Shown here: piece by piece, positions 46,301 to 59,462 of the stretch
Position numbering within the stretch: the first letter of the stretch is position 1
Layout of the letters: each line of letters starts with the position of its first letter
NCBI GenBank assembly: GCA_013180625.2
Contig: SNVD02013723.1
Location: 1-64,000 of the forward strand
Reading direction: 5' to 3'
Length of the DNA stretch: 64,000 nt
From: Boswellia sacra
Lineage: Eukaryota; Streptophyta; Magnoliopsida; Sapindales; Burseraceae
Program-made: the position numbers and the translations under genes
Notes under the pieces: model-generated
Told to the model about the DNA's origin: nothing
Seen by the model: only the letters and a program-made list of their open reading frames with translations
The model's database searches: none

Positions 46301-49300
46301 ATAGCTGTAGGGTCAGGTGAATTTTTGCGCCACACCCTCTTTTTGGTAACCAACATGAAACTAGAATACGAACTGTTGGACAGTTACCTGCCACAAACAT
46401 GAGGGAAACTCACTCTCTGGGAGACATTGAAAGGCACATTCATGCCCACTTGACATTTCCTATCATCAAATGTTGATGAGCAGACCACTACTGTGATATA
46501 TAACTAGATGTTGGACCCATTTGACAATGGTGATCTTTGTCACAACGCTGATTAACTCTCATTTTCGTATCTACTTTAACTGCAAGGCAGGTCCTCAACA
46601 TTTATCTCCTTTGTTCAATAGATCAGGATTCGCGCGAGACTCGAGAACAAATAGTTAAGAGCTATCAGGCAAACAGATAGAGTCAAGCAAGCAAGCGGTG
46701 CTGTGGGCAGTGGCAAGCCATGGATATCCAAAGACGACTTAACATTAAGTTGTAGTAAAAAGTGATAATGATGTTGATTCCTGACTACTCATCGGCCACG
46801 ATCTTGTGCTCTCTCCAATCTCTCCAGCTTGTGGATACCTGTTCACGGTGAATTGATGCCTTCCACTTGTATGGCCATGAATAGAGCAAGTATGTACAGA
46901 TTCTCACTAGAGCAGTTAACGAGAACGGTATATTGCATCTGCATCTTCAAATGTCAGGAAAACAGTAAATTGAAGGGACGAGATATCCAGCATTCTCGCA
47001 ATATCAGCAGTCAAGAGCCTGTGAATTTCTATTTGGCTCTTCATACTTTTTTACTTGTGGACTATTGTTGCATTTTAGGGTTTTGCTATGTCACAATAGA
47101 TGATGTATTGGTATATCGGACGTAAATTTTGCATAAAAGTTGTATATATATATGTGTGTGTGTGTGTCCATGTATGCATACATGATGCATCAACAGAAAC
47201 AATTTCATGAGCAGCTTATAAATATTATATATAGTAGATACAAGCATATATATACAGGAAAATAATTCAAATTGTTTGGTTATCAAGTAGCATATGCATT
47301 CCTTTTTCGAAGTAGGCTTTCAATTTTGCTACCAACTATTGCTCTACGAATAAAGAGAATGCTATAAAGAACAAGAACAATGGAAACAAATATTTGAACT
47401 CTCTTCATTTGTCGACTATTAATAATCTTCATAGGATATATATCCGCATCCACCAATGAATCTACATCGATTTTACGCCATGTCTTGGCCGAGATTGCAA
47501 TGGGAAAAGTCTTCATTGAACTCAACATATGACATCATTATCATTATATGACAGGTACTCTGTTTGATGATAGATTATTGGACCCTTGTAACACACTTTA
47601 AAAAGGATAATGTGTGTTCTAATCGCTGCTACGTGGTTACTTTCATCATCTTTAATTTTGGTTTTCTTTTGTAAATAGATAAATTGTTTTTATTTCTTTC
47701 AATTATAACTCCTATAATATGGGGGGGCAATGCAAATCAGATCTTATAATAAATTGAGCAGTATCGACCGTAGGAGTCAAATTTGATGGTAACACCGCTT
47801 CAAGCTTAGTCGTGTCATTTCGTTTTTTGTTCTTGGCGCATGGTTTGGTTGATAAATTATGTAATCAGACACTTTTAACTCATTCATGAATCGAATCTAG
47901 TATATTAGCTTATTCAATTGTTGAAACGTCAAATCTGTCGCATCATTTCATTGTGAAAATTACAATCCAGCTTTTTGCCTCACCGAAAATCTCTCAGCTT
48001 TACTCTTTTATTTGTAAATTAATGCTAATACATGTGCGCGCGACCAGAAAAGAACAAAATTTTTGCCATCTCAACCACACTCTTAAATAATTGCTTCGTT
48101 AAGTTATTGACTACAATAATCAATTGACTTGAGTGAATCAATTTGTTAAAACCTTTCCGGTTCCATGACGCACAAACGATGAAACGGTTAGAATATGCAA
48201 ATTTCCCCTTATTTTAGGGGGCCTTTGAAAAATCACCCTCTTTTAAAAAATTTGTATACTATAACTTAGTCCGACAACTGATAATGTCAGACGAATGTGA
48301 CAAATAGTGTTTGATGGCCGTCAATAGTATCCAATAAAGGCATCTAATAATGTTCGATAATGTTTGACCCTCCATAGAATGTCATGAAATATAAATTTTC
48401 AGATATAAATTATTTTTATAATCCACACTTAAACTTGACGTATTTTTAAAAATTTTCCAATATCTTAGTTACACGGAGGCGCCATCTCGTTTTACTTTTT
48501 CTAAATTAACTGACAGATTGTGCAAAATATTTAAGGGTTGCCATATGCAAATGACAACGAGTTGGCAAATTCTTTAAATCAACGTCCCTGTCGGCTGACA
48601 TGTTAATGGAGATTAAATTATGAAGGAAGGGGATAACTTCAGCTTTAATCAGCAGAACAAGAGCTTTTTCATATATAAATATTAATTGTGGTGTCTTTTA
48701 TATCCGTAGTCACTCTAAAAAGTCAAGCCATGGCCCAAGTACTAAAACCGTTTTGATCGTGATGAGCAATATACCATATGATATGTATTTTGGGTTTGAT
48801 CTTTTTGTTTGATTCCATCTTAACATTTTGTAACTGACTACTTTCGGGCAGAATTAAGGCTCTGTAGTATATAATTGATACCAAACTATCAAACATTACA
48901 GCCCAAGTGCTAGTAACGAATCTATTTGCATGCTATAGATGTTGCCTAACATTGGCATTGCTACATGCATCATCATCTCTAATTTGTTGCTTTTTTCCAG
49001 TAGGAATCATCTAAGTTTGGAATTATGTTTACGTTTCTGCCTTTAGGCCACACGTCGCAGAACAACTTTTATCATTAAAGTATACCAAGTTGTTGTTATA
49101 ATAGTCACTCCTCGACAACTTGTTTTGGAACTATTTGATTACCAAATTTTATTTCTGTGCTTTGTAATTGTATGTCGGCCGGATCTTGTTCTGGTGTCGA
49201 CAAACTTTGCACAGGCCGAAACATATTTGGGTAAAATTCAGTGTCCAGCACAGGGCCAACTGTTATTAGGCCCATCAAGTCATACATGGAATATGTACCA

Positions 49301-50252
49301 AAAAGCCCATTTGGATGTTATCAAGACTTATAGGGTTACTGTAATTTCTCAGGTAGCATAAGAAGCGGGTTTTGCTGCAGCATATACTATGTATCATACA
49401 TGAAATTCAAAAGTTATATAAGAATTCTAAATAAGTATAAAAAAGTTGTGCGTACAACTTTTCTATATACATTTATAAATTTTATATAATTTTTAAATCT
49501 GATGTATAATACATTGGATGTACCGTAGCATGATCTATTAGAAGCTGATAGTTAACAAAAGAATAATGTTAGTCTTACAAATTTTATATTCAAACTATTG
49601 CATACAAACTGATATGTGATAAAGTGATTGAAGTAGTGGATATATAAAATCAATTCATTCAAATATATGTGTGATGTCACATCAGTTTATATATACAGGT
49701 TTGTATACAGAGTTTGTAGAAGTAACACTACTCTTAACTAAAATGGTTAAACAAAAAATGATATGGAAATTCCACATTGTGCTATCTTGACGGGGGTGAT
49801 GAAGCCATGAAGGTGCTGTCACCATTCATGGATATGCCTATCCCAAAACATGGAAATATTTGTGCTGACATGATGATGGGTTTTTGCCCAAATTGATGTC
49901 CAAGTTTTTGTCAGTCTCAAAGCCAACAAAATGGAAGGAGACAATCCAGTCACCCAAGAATTTGATTGTTTTGCTTGTTCAGATAATTGCCTCCAAATGT
50001 GCCCACTCACATGGGATAAGGGTTTCTCGGCAACTGTTTCTTCAGCTCTATGCCAATGCCAACCTTCTCAAGTGCCATCACTTTGTTCGCTGCCCACCCT
50101 CTAGTTCATAACGCACAGACGCAGACTCTATTGCTATTATCAAGAACGTGTCTCGTATATCTTTGCTTCTTCTTCCTTGCATTATACTTCTTGTTGCTTA
50201 TATAAGTAAATATGTACCTTTTGCCGATTATAAAATTTGATTGATTCTCATA
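43400..50252. other. Long spacer without a supported gene
   Basis: Several open frames of 60-110 codons occur (for example near 44000, 46112-46402, 46829-47125 and 47283-47528 minus), but none resembles a known family and none shows convincing splice partners. The 47283-47528 minus frame has one hydrophobic segment (FVSIVLVLYSILFI) and basic ends. It could be a small membrane protein or chance. Two related segments near 45565-45620 and 45998-46050 share ACACCATT and AAACCGATTTTTAA. A (TG)n run lies at 47152-47168. Confidence 0.45.
49561..49735. mobile_element. Small MITE, copy 2 of a two-copy family
   Basis: The left end (AATAATGTTAGTCTTACAAA, then GCATACAAACTGAT) pairs with the complement of the right end (AGTAGTGTTACTTCTACAAA, then GTATACAAACCTG). 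It shares TGATGTCACAT and the terminal pattern with 37857-38030. It is about 175 bp long with no coding capacity. Confidence 0.65.
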
Positions 50253-50630
50253 AAGGGATAATTCAAATTTGTCCCCTGAGATTAGGCTTAAAAAAAATTG
50301 AGGACCTCAGTTTTTTTAAACCTAAGATTGCCCCCTGAGATTACTGTATCACCGTTAGATTTAACGAAAAATGTATTAAATAATAACTTAATGTTAATAT
50401 TAGATTTAACAAAAAATGTATTAAATAATAATTTAACCCTAATAAGCAGTAAAATAGACTATAATACACTTTTCTAAATGGTTTGTAAAGCGTTAAGTTA
50501 CTATTTAATACATTTTCCGTTAAATCTAACGGTGCTACAGTAACCTCATGAGGTAAATTTAGGTTTCAGAAAACTGAGGTCCTCAATTTTCTTTACACCT
50601 AACCTTAGGGGACAAATAAAATTATCCTTT
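50253..50630. mobile_element. Foldback MITE with long arms (378 bp)
   Basis: The left arm (from AAGGGATAATT, through TTTGTCCCCTGAG, GAGGACCTCAGTTTT and CCGTTAGATTTAACG) is matched by the complement of the right arm over about 130-140 bp. The loop holds a second copy of TTAGATTTAAC...AAAATGTATTAAATAATAA about 48 bp after the first. TCATA flanks both ends (50248-50252 and 50631-50635). There is no coding capacity. RNA from it would form a long hairpin. Confidence 0.8.
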
Positions 50631-50635
50631 TCATA

Positions 50636-52008
50636 AATTACATATAAAAAAGATCATTATAACTTATAAAATTGTCTCTATGTTCTACATTTTTAAGACA
50701 TTCAATAAGATTTTATTCACCATATTTCTTATTTATTTATTTTTATATTAACTAAGTTGTTAAATTGTCAAATAAAGACATCAAGACACTCCTATTCGAT
50801 AACCCCGGTACCCTATTAGAACAATTGTTCAACAAGTAGTTTACATTCATTCAATAACTCGATAACTAGATGGAATCAGCAAGACTTCATTAAAATCGAA
50901 AACACCCTTCTCAACTCGCTAACTTTTACATTTTCCCCCTTTTTCTTTCCTCGACTATCAATCATCTCAAATAGTTCTCTACTTTTTGGATGAGAGTAAT
51001 CATTTGGCGTAAGTTTTTGGGCACATAAACGACACAAAAGGCAAAATGACCAATCTACAAAGCCATAAAGAGCTAAATTCTACGCACTGCCCTAGTACGA
51101 GCTGCCATCAACACAAAATCATAAAGGGCCCTAAAAATGGGATAAGCTTTCATTTCTAACATAGATGACAATGCCCATTTTGCCCAACCCGATTCATTAC
51201 TCACAACACAATCATCATCTTCATCCCCTCACCTCAACATTCAGAAACCTTGAAACTTTACCCCCTTCAATTGAAATCAAACCCAAATTGCAACATCGGT
51301 GTAATCTTTATCCAACCCTAGCCAAGGGCAGTTCTGGGTATTAAAGTTTCAACTTCACTAGCCTTGTTTATTTCTTCTATGTATAATCTTAGATCTTAGG
51401 TATACTAGACGTCAGAGAAACATAGAGCACCTAACCCATATTAGCGGCTTTACGAATAAAAGTATAAATAAAAGACAAAATATTATTACTTGAAAAGAGG
51501 GTTCCAGCCAAATGGAATCATAGAAAATTGCATCCATTAACATTAAAAAAATTAAGCAATATATAATCAATATCTCAGTTTCATGATAATTAATGTTACT
51601 ATAATTTAATCTTCCACTAACGAGGAAATCTCACATTCGATTGGCCCACCTCAAAAACTATCTTCACCTAATCACAAACTTAATTTCTAAGCAAAAAGAA
51701 TTAACAATAATTAATCACCCAGAAAAGTTATAGTAATTTTTATAGAGAATTTCCCTGAAGTGACTTCTCGCCGGCAACTACATTGAGTTGAGTGCAACGA
51801 AATCAAATATTGTATATTCCAACACAGGAGAGGGGCCATTACTTGCTATTTTCAGACTACTCAAAACCAATTTAAACTGATAAGCATCAAAAATAGCGAA
51901 CAAAAAAAGCCCTCATTTTTTCTTGGCTCCGAAAATTTAAAAACAATAAAAAATAAAATGAAAATAAAATTTTTATTTTTTTTATTTTCATTTTTACTGA
52001 CCATAAAA
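50636..52008. other. Spacer without a supported gene
   Basis: Contains no recognisable gene. The part just before 52009 should hold the 3' untranslated region of the minus-strand gene that ends there. T/A-rich tracts lie at 51940-52000. Confidence 0.5.
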
Positions 52009-52878
52009 CTAAACATTCGGGCTCCAGAGGGACCACAAACGGGAATTTAATAACCCTAACAGGTCCGGCAGAACTTTTCTGGCCAAGCCTTTGTGGGTCG
52101 CCGCTGTTGTCCCTACAAGTGCCATGGTCTCCTCCTCTTCCTCTTTTGGGGCAGAGTCAGCGTCCGCCTGGGCCAGTGGAATCTGGAAATCAGCATTCTC
52201 AACCCAAGCAAGCTCTTTTTTGGGTGGTGAAGGTGGACTCACCGGAGCCACGTCATTCAGCGGCAAAACCTCATTAAAGATAACGGCGTTAGTTGTTGAT
52301 GGCTCTTTAATCTCCTCTTCTTCAACTTGTTTCTGAACAACTACAACAGGAGCAGGAGGAGGAGTTTCGGACAAACGGCGCGCCGTTTTGTCACGTCTCT
52401 TGGATTTGGCATTCTTCTTGGACTTCTCAGACTCGCAGTTGGCGAGATGATCCTCGAACGCTTCAATGGCCTGATGAATGAGCTCGCGATTCGCAGAAGA
52501 GTCCCATCTGAACCAGTAGCTGGTGTAGCAGTCAAAGCATTCGCAATCGAAGACGGGAGGCTTGTGGCCAGTAGCGCCGTTAGCACCACTCTTCTTGGAT
52601 GATTTTTTCTGGGTTATCGAAGACGAAGACGAAGACGAAGACGCAGACCCAGAAGAGCTTGTTGTTGTTGTTGATGTTTTGATGGACCTGGTGACGAGGT
52701 AAGCTAGAACTTCACGGTCCTCGAGAGGGAGAACCGAGGCAAGAGCTAGAATGGCTGCTGGCAGAAGCTTCAACGCGGAGAGATAATCTCCATATGCAGA
52801 AGACGATGATGACGATGAAGAAGAAGAAGAAGAAGGAGATGGATATACTTTACCGTTGTTATTGTTCTTTATCTTCAT
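52009..52878 (-). CDS. Intronless plant protein of unknown function with a Cys-rich DCECFDCY motif (289 aa)
   Basis: A single open frame runs from ATG at 52878 to TAG at 52009. The order is a poly-Ser run (about 16-27), a hydrophobic LLPAAILALASVLPL (38-52), a second Ser/Thr-rich stretch (68-88) and a Lys-rich patch. The core DCECFDCYTSYWFRWDSSAN (111-130) follows, leading into RELIHQAIEAFEDHL. Then come a basic stretch (KKNAKSKRRDKTARR), an acidic/Pro-rich part and a C-terminal LARKVLPDLLGLLNSRLW. I recall this core from uncharacterised plant proteins, but no function is known to me. The three spaced Cys (112, 114, 117) could bind metal; that is a guess. Open frames on the opposite strand are shadows of the Ser repeats. 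A TATA-like ATATAAAAG lies about 70 bp upstream on the minus strand. Confidence 0.85.
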   Translation of the reverse strand: MKIKNNNNGKVYPSPSSSSSSSSSSSSAYGDYLSALKLLPAAILALASVLPLEDREVLAYLVTRSIKTSTTTTSSSGSASSSSSSSSITQKKSSKKSGANGATGHKPPVFDCECFDCYTSYWFRWDSSANRELIHQAIEAFEDHLANCESEKSKKNAKSKRRDKTARRLSETPPPAPVVVVQKQVEEEEIKEPSTTNAVIFNEVLPLNDVAPVSPPSPPKKELAWVENADFQIPLAQADADSAPKEEEEETMALVGTTAATHKGLARKVLPDLLGLLNSRLWSLWSPNV

Positions 52879-52941
52879 GTTTTTGTTTTGGTTTTTGCTT
52901 TCTCTGTTCAGATGAAACGAGAGTTTCTTTCTTGTACTTCT

Positions 52942-52953
52942 GCTTTTATATTT
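52942..52953 (-). promoter_or_regulatory. Probable TATA box of the 289-aa gene
   Basis: On the minus strand ATATAAAAG lies about 65-75 bp upstream of the ATG. Confidence 0.4.
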
Positions 52954-53095
52954 TCTTATTAATGTATTGTAGGGATTTTTTTTTTTAATTTTTGTTTTCG
53001 TGTATCTGTTTTTTTAATTTTGTTTTCGTGATACAGTGGGTAGGGTTTGATTTGGGAAGTAAATAATACAAATAAAATAATAACTTGTAAATGAA

Positions 53096-53115
53096 GGCAG
53101 GGCAGGGCAGGGCAG
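53096..53115. repeat. (GGCAG)n short tandem repeat
   Basis: Four GGCAG units in a row, in otherwise AT-rich DNA. Confidence 0.85.
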
Positions 53116-53382
53116 GAGTAAGACGGAACCAGAAGGGCGGAGAGGTCACCGTACCTTGTTTTTCAGGCTAATTTCATGCTTTACTTGCTGTCTATGGCGC
53201 GTGATCCCCACGCTCGTCTTGTGTTTGATTCTTTTAAATTAATCACACACTTGGGTAAGAATAGAATACGTGCATCGTGATGTTTAAGGTTTTGTTTCTT
53301 TTTCTAAATTTGCTTTATTTAGCATGAGTGAGTCTTATCTTTTACTTTAGTCGTTTGAAATTTTGGACTTAAAAAGCTTCAA

Positions 53383-53737
53383 GGCCCGTTTGATTGATCA
53401 TATATTTTATATTTTTGTTTTGAAAATTTTTATTTTAATACGAGAATAGGAGAAATATTTAAAAATACTTACATATTTTACAAGAAATTAAATTATATGA
53501 AAATATGTTTAATTATGTGTATTTTATATTTTTATTTTAAACGAATTATAGGTTAAAAATTAAAAATATATTTTTTATTTTCAAATATTATAAAATAATT
53601 AAAATATTATATTTAATTATTGATATAATTTAAATTAAAATAATAAAATTCCTAAATAAACATGTACGCATTTTGAAATGTTTTTATCTGATAATGAAAA
53701 ACATAAAAAATAGCTAAAACACTTAATCAAACAGATC
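53383..53737. mobile_element. MITE-like element (about 355 bp)
   Basis: The left end GGCCCGTTTGATTGATCAT pairs with the complement of the right end (AAAGATCTGTTTGATTAAG), and both continue into ATTTTTTATATTTTT-type sequence. The interior is AT-rich without coding capacity. I could not fix a target duplication. Confidence 0.5.
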
Positions 53738-54382
53738 TTTTTTAAAATTTTAAATAAATTTATCAAAATTATTTTTAATGAATTATACTTCTATTTTGTA
53801 GGATGGACCAGTCCAAAAATAATTAATATTCTTTTCCGGTCAAAAGAATTTTAATAGTTGATGATATCATATTAATAGGATTCTAAACTAATTTACCAAA
53901 TAAATTGATGAAAATTCTTTTCCTAAATTTAATAAACTTAACTAACTACAACTCTGGTGCACATAATTTATGACGGATTTATTTATGCCCTTTCCCACCC
54001 AAAAATTCCTAAAACTAGAAAACAAGACAAATAGACATTTGAATGCATTGCAAGATGTTGTAAGGAAAGGAAGATAAGGCAATCACGCTAGTTAAACGCG
54101 TGGAATGTGAACTGTTGATGCAATAAGAGAGTGTACGCTACCTGTTTCGCACCGCACACATACAGCTTCCGTTTTACCTTTTTATACTGGGATTCCGAGC
54201 ATGTTTTGAAAAACAACATTGATTAAACGGGGGTAAATTAGTCATTTGAGGAGAAATGGTGGATAAAGACAACCGACCAAAAAGTAGCCAAGAACGGTGT
54301 GAAAATTTTAAGGTGCATCAGAAGCAGCTGTAGCTGAGTTTAAGAGCTCGAGGTCCAACTTCAACTTCATTGGTCAAACCTT

Positions 54383-54419
<37 letters not shown>

Positions 54420-57400
54420 TTTCCCTTTTATTCCCTTTCTTCTATTTCTTTTTTTTTTTTCTTTTTCGAACCTAATCTAATTAGTGATTATATTTTTGTT
54501 AATTTTATTATATGTCTCTTTACTCTTTTAATATTAAAAACTAATTTAAAAAAAACAATTAAAGCGTTGTGAGCTTAAGTTTCACATGGCTCCCATGTAT
54601 CACAGCGGTTCGATTTAAATAAGATAATAGACTTTTATTTAACGGATATATTTTAGATAAAATTTATAAATAAAACTGTGAGACCCTATAATGTTAAAAT
54701 AAATAACATCTATTGAGTTATTTATAACATAAAATTTTTTTATAATAATTATAAAAGATATCTCTATTAAAATTTAATTGTTTGTTGATAAAAATTTTCA
54801 AATTACAAAACAAACAGTTTAACACTTTTCTCAACAAATTTGTTTCCAACAATCAAATATAACAACAATTATAAGCTTAAACGTGATTTGAAATTAAAAA
54901 AAAAACAATTATTTGTATAAAAGTTTGTATTTGTAAGGTATAGCACTAATCAATAACATAATTACTTAGATATGATTTTACAATTATAAGCTTAAACTTT
55001 TAATTAAAGTGTTTTTTTTAATATAGTATCAAAATCTCATATTATCCAAATTGAGTGAAACATCCCTGAAAACAATAAGATTAATCCAGCTAAAATTTAT
55101 TTTAGATAACAATGCCCGTCTCAAAAAATAATAATTTTCTTATTTTATCCTGGCATTTATATTTGTAAAGTGGGTGCCTTTTCATGGGTTGAAAGATAAT
55201 AAATATGTATAAAATTAATAAATTTTAAATATAGTATTGTACTTATAACTCATTTATAACTAATTATTCTTACAACTTGAGTTAACAAAATCTTAATATC
55301 CTTTTTTATTTTCTCTCTTAATATATTTTTATCAATTTAAATTGTAAAGAGAATTAGTTATGAATACGTTATAAGATAGTACAATACAAATAGTTTATAT
55401 TAATAAAAAATATGTTTAACATGTAGAGATGAGAAATAACAAGAATAAAAAGAAAAGGACACAGCAAAAGCAAATGAAGCTTCTGCGATATAAAAATTAT
55501 GAGCTTGTTACTGCTTATCTCTCTAAACATGAGATCCGCTTATTTATCTCCTTAAATTTTACATATTAGTGGTGTTATTATTCAATCTTACACCAATCAT
55601 ATGCGACATGCTTTTTCGCACATGAACCATTACATCGTCTGTTTCACACCAGAAAGAAAACAAAATCGTACCCAAAATTATTATTATTATAAATAATGCG
55701 GCAGAGTTGTTAATACGCCACCTGGCATCTGTGTATTGGCATTAAATTTGTCGTTGACTAGAAGTCAAGAATTTAAGAATTAAATAAATTGATTGTTTCG
55801 ATTTATTTAAGTAGGGATTTATTAAAGGAGAGTTCGTAAAAATAATTTTTGACAAAAAAATTTAGCAGTTGTTCGATTGAATAAATACAAGTATTTAAAG
55901 GAAGGATAAGATAATGGCTTATTTGATAAATTTAAAAAAATTAAATGAAAACTTTTTTAAAATTTTTTGAATTTTGAACCTCTGTTAAAAAACATAAAAT
56001 AACTTTTTTAATTATTTAGAAATTCTTTTTTAAGTGTCGGTGAAATAATTTAAAATAATTTCAATAAAACTTTTAATATTAAAGAAATTATTTTCATTAA
56101 GAGAAATTGAAGCAAACTCACTCTTAACTGTCACTGGTATCGCAGTGAAATGAAATAGGGAGGCGATGGTGGGGTGAAATCGCAAAACATTGGTTAAATT
56201 ATTTTACTCCTTGGGGACAATGCTTTCCCCGGACAGGTTCCAGATACCTATCACATAGGTTCTACATCATTTTACTAGCATGGAAGAGCATTTAGATATA
56301 CATAATCTTTGTAAACTTTATTAATTTGACTAATAACAAACGTCGTTGTCGCCACCATCATCTCATATCCATTCCACTTTATCTTGCTCTAATAAGAGGG
56401 CATACAACATCACTCGTAGCTCGGGCTTATCATTAAATTAATGTATTTGCGACATGCAGGGACCCCTTTGGTCTCAAATGTAAATGGCAACTAATAGACC
56501 AACAAATGTGAATACTGACTAGTGTGAGACGCCCTCGAATTTGACTCAGGACGAGTTTTTTTTATCCCCCCTAATTTAACTATATAAAAAGGAGATTACA
56601 GTAAAATCACCTCATGATCATAAATAGATACTTCTCAAGTGCCAAAATCTATATCATCTATGGCTGAGATTTTTCATTTGTCTTATATTAAAAAAATCTA
56701 TAATATCTTGATCCACCAGGTGAAAATTCGTATTTATATGTCAACTTATTTATTATGTATTAAAATATATAATACAATATGACATTATTATTAAATATTT
56801 TACTCATATAATATAATTATATTTAATTCACGTAATTTTCTTAACTGTTTAATCTATTTTTATATAATTTATCATATTCTATATATTTATCATAATTAAA
56901 ATTATTCTTAAAATATAAATAATTATTAAATATAAAAAATAATTTAAATCCTAATTTACTATTATATGAATTAGTTTATTTCATAATATAATTTTATAAT
57001 ATTTATGTCGTAAAATAAATAACAATTTATATCATTAAATGTGTTTAAGAATTAGTAATTGACAAATTATATTTAACCATTGATATTAAGTAGGTTTCCC
57101 TGTTGAATATTCTCAATACGAATCTTTACATATTTGTATTAAAAATTATCACCCCTATCCACAATGATCCAAACGTTGAAATACTTTTTTAGGTACCATG
57201 TCTTCTCCTATGATCATCCACCAACAAGTTCAAGCTCTCTACCCTAATTAAGCCTAAATACGAAGCTAAGAGAGAGTAGATAAAAATTTGCGCTTACAAG
57301 AACTTCAACAAAAGATCCCAAGTTAATTGGGAGGTTAGTTAGAGCCTAGAAGGGTTCTAGGAAGAAGTTTATTCTTACATTATAGCTGAAGAGAACCCAT

Positions 57401-58326
57401 AACGAAGTAACAAATTAAGATTCCAATATTATTATATTAATGTTCCTTCACCCTTCACCAATTAAGTCTAGCGAATATTCATTAACAATTACAAACTGGA
57501 TTTGTATCAACAAGAGGACAAGAAATGCATGATCCAGGGCAAATTGGGCAGCCAACAGGAATCGAATCAATGTTTCTGCCAGGTTAGGCTTTAGCCAATG
57601 GTTACCTAATAGCCTTTTCTTTTGCTTTTCATTTTTTTGCTTTTGACTAAACGCCTAGACTTTGTCATTGGTAAACTAAAACAGAACAACTTTAACAAGA
57701 AAAGGTGGAAAACAAATGGACTTGGTACTCCGGATGAGACATAAAAAAATGTTTTTCATCATAACAATGGCATTGATGGAGTTATTAGTCATGATTAACA
57801 TTTGGGTGAGGCTATGTTATAATGTTAATTGATTAGATTTTACCCATTATCATTCATAATAATTAGCGGCAACTTGAACTTTTATGATTAATGAGACTTA
57901 ATGAAACTTATGACATTCGATTATGAAACCATCAATTGTCTCATAATCAAATTACAAAGAAACGAAACTTTTTTAAAGTGTTAAAGTTTATCTGAAAAAT
58001 GATATTCCTTTTACAAACTCTTAATACTTCACGTTATTATCCTTCCTTAAATAAATAAATTTTGTATATTTATTATTTCAAACATCCCATTATATATTAC
58101 AAATTAGTTTGAATGTAAGAGTTTGTTAAAAAAAAAAAATTATTAAGCTAATATTATTCTGATCTAAAAGTACCAACTGAACCGGATACATTACCAAATA
58201 AACACAGCAGAGCCCTGAAATTATCGGTGTCAAAAAGAGCTTAAAAGACTAAAATTGTTTGAGTATCACTCTCCAGCACGAAGGTCCTAACAGCCAAAAA
58301 AATAATAATAATAGAAAGAACCTTCT
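53738..58326. other. Long AT-rich spacer without a supported gene
   Basis: No open frame or RNA gene can be supported. A (CT)n microsatellite is at 54384-54415. A short stretch near 54905-54950 (TTTGTATAAAAGTTTGTAT) resembles an end of the small MITE family at 37857 and 49561 and may be a fragment. Confidence 0.5.
54384..54415. repeat. (CT)n microsatellite
   Basis: An uninterrupted run of about 16 CT units. Confidence 0.95.
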
Positions 58327-59427
58327 TCAATCAGATTTCTTATCAGTTGTTTGTGATGATCTGTTTGCAACTGCAGAACGTTTATCCTCAGCAGACTTCC
58401 CATCCATCTCATTTTTCTCACTGAAATACCTCTCAAAAGCCCGAGGGAGGAATTTTGGAATCAGAAAGCAAAAGAGATTAGTTGAGAAGTATACCAGATT
58501 GGAAACTGCAAGAATCCTCCCGAACCAACACCATGCCAAGTCCTGCATCATCAGCAACAAGGCCTTAGACACCAAATAATAGATAAATACACAATCACTA
58601 TTAGCAGCTTAAATATTAAAGCTGAACCTACAGCTGCAAAATTAAGTTTTAAAGAAAGTGGTAACATAACATGCTATCCAGACCATGTTCACTTAAAGGT
58701 AGCGAGCGGGTTTAAAAAGATTTTACTAGACTTATATTCACACCTAAACTTTTAGAAAAGTGTAATTTTCCAATTTGTAAGATGAAAAGTTGGTGCACAA
58801 TACCTTAACCTCTACATTTGCAGGCAGAGGTTTGTTGAACCATACATCAGATATCCAATCAATGATAAGAAAGAGCCTCCTGACTGTATAAAGCAATGGT
58901 ACTAGTGCCCTCACTGGTGGGGAAAACAATGACAACCCACCTATAACATTCTCGGTTAGTATTTGAAACGAAAGTAAGAACAAGTGAGGTGTGGCTGACC
59001 GGACTGCTTCCTCATCACCCCTTGCAAATCCTCCCAACGCATACGCTAGTGGCAAGAACAGCCCGATTGTGGTCCCAATAACCACATACAACCTGAAGAA
59101 TTTGCTGCCTTGGAAGAGTTCATTCGAGGAGCCGCGGGAGGATGCATTACCATGGGCAGGGAAGACAAAACGCGAAAGGGCTAGCAGATAGGCAGAGGTA
59201 AAGGCAGGGAAGACTAAATCAAGGAGTGGGACGAGGCCACTAGCTGAAAAGACCATAATGAACGCCACGAGTTGGAGTTCTATTACTCGCAATGATCCCA
59301 TCATGCCCCCCACCGTGGTCTGTTGCTGCTGTTGATTGAATTGGGCCTTCTGTTCAGGTTTTTGACCTGAACTTGTTGTTTTGTCAGCCTCATTTGGAGG
59401 AGGTACAGCTAGAGATACACCGGACAT
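58327..59427 (-). CDS. Plant multi-pass membrane protein of unknown function, probably DUF7733 family (279 aa)
   Basis: Exon 1 is 58804-59427 and exon 2 is 58327-58542, joined in frame across a GT-AG intron. The chosen start is the ATG at 59427 (MSGVSLAVPPP); upstream in-frame codons are not ATG. After a Gln-rich, probably cytosolic N-terminus (1-43) comes GSLRVIELQLVAFIMVF, the best conserved part, then about six hydrophobic segments (near 51-68, 70-88, 112-133, 147-168, 172-190 and 219-238). A charged C-terminus follows (SEKNEMDGKSAEDKR). The layout resembles a conserved plant family I associate with DUF7733, from memory. No biochemical role is known to me. The gene appears intact. Confidence 0.85.
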
Positions 59428-59462
59428 TTTTCCTTTCACTAGAGTGTTTGGTTAATTAACTT

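Noticed and set aside
47283..47528. Minus-strand frame of 81 codons with one hydrophobic segment
   Set aside because: It could be a small membrane protein, but nothing links it to a family and no promoter or conserved motif is visible. Not called as a gene.
52091..52602. Two plus-strand frames and one minus frame within the 289-aa gene
   Set aside because: They are shadows of the real frame in low-complexity sequence, and the real frame alone gives a coherent protein.
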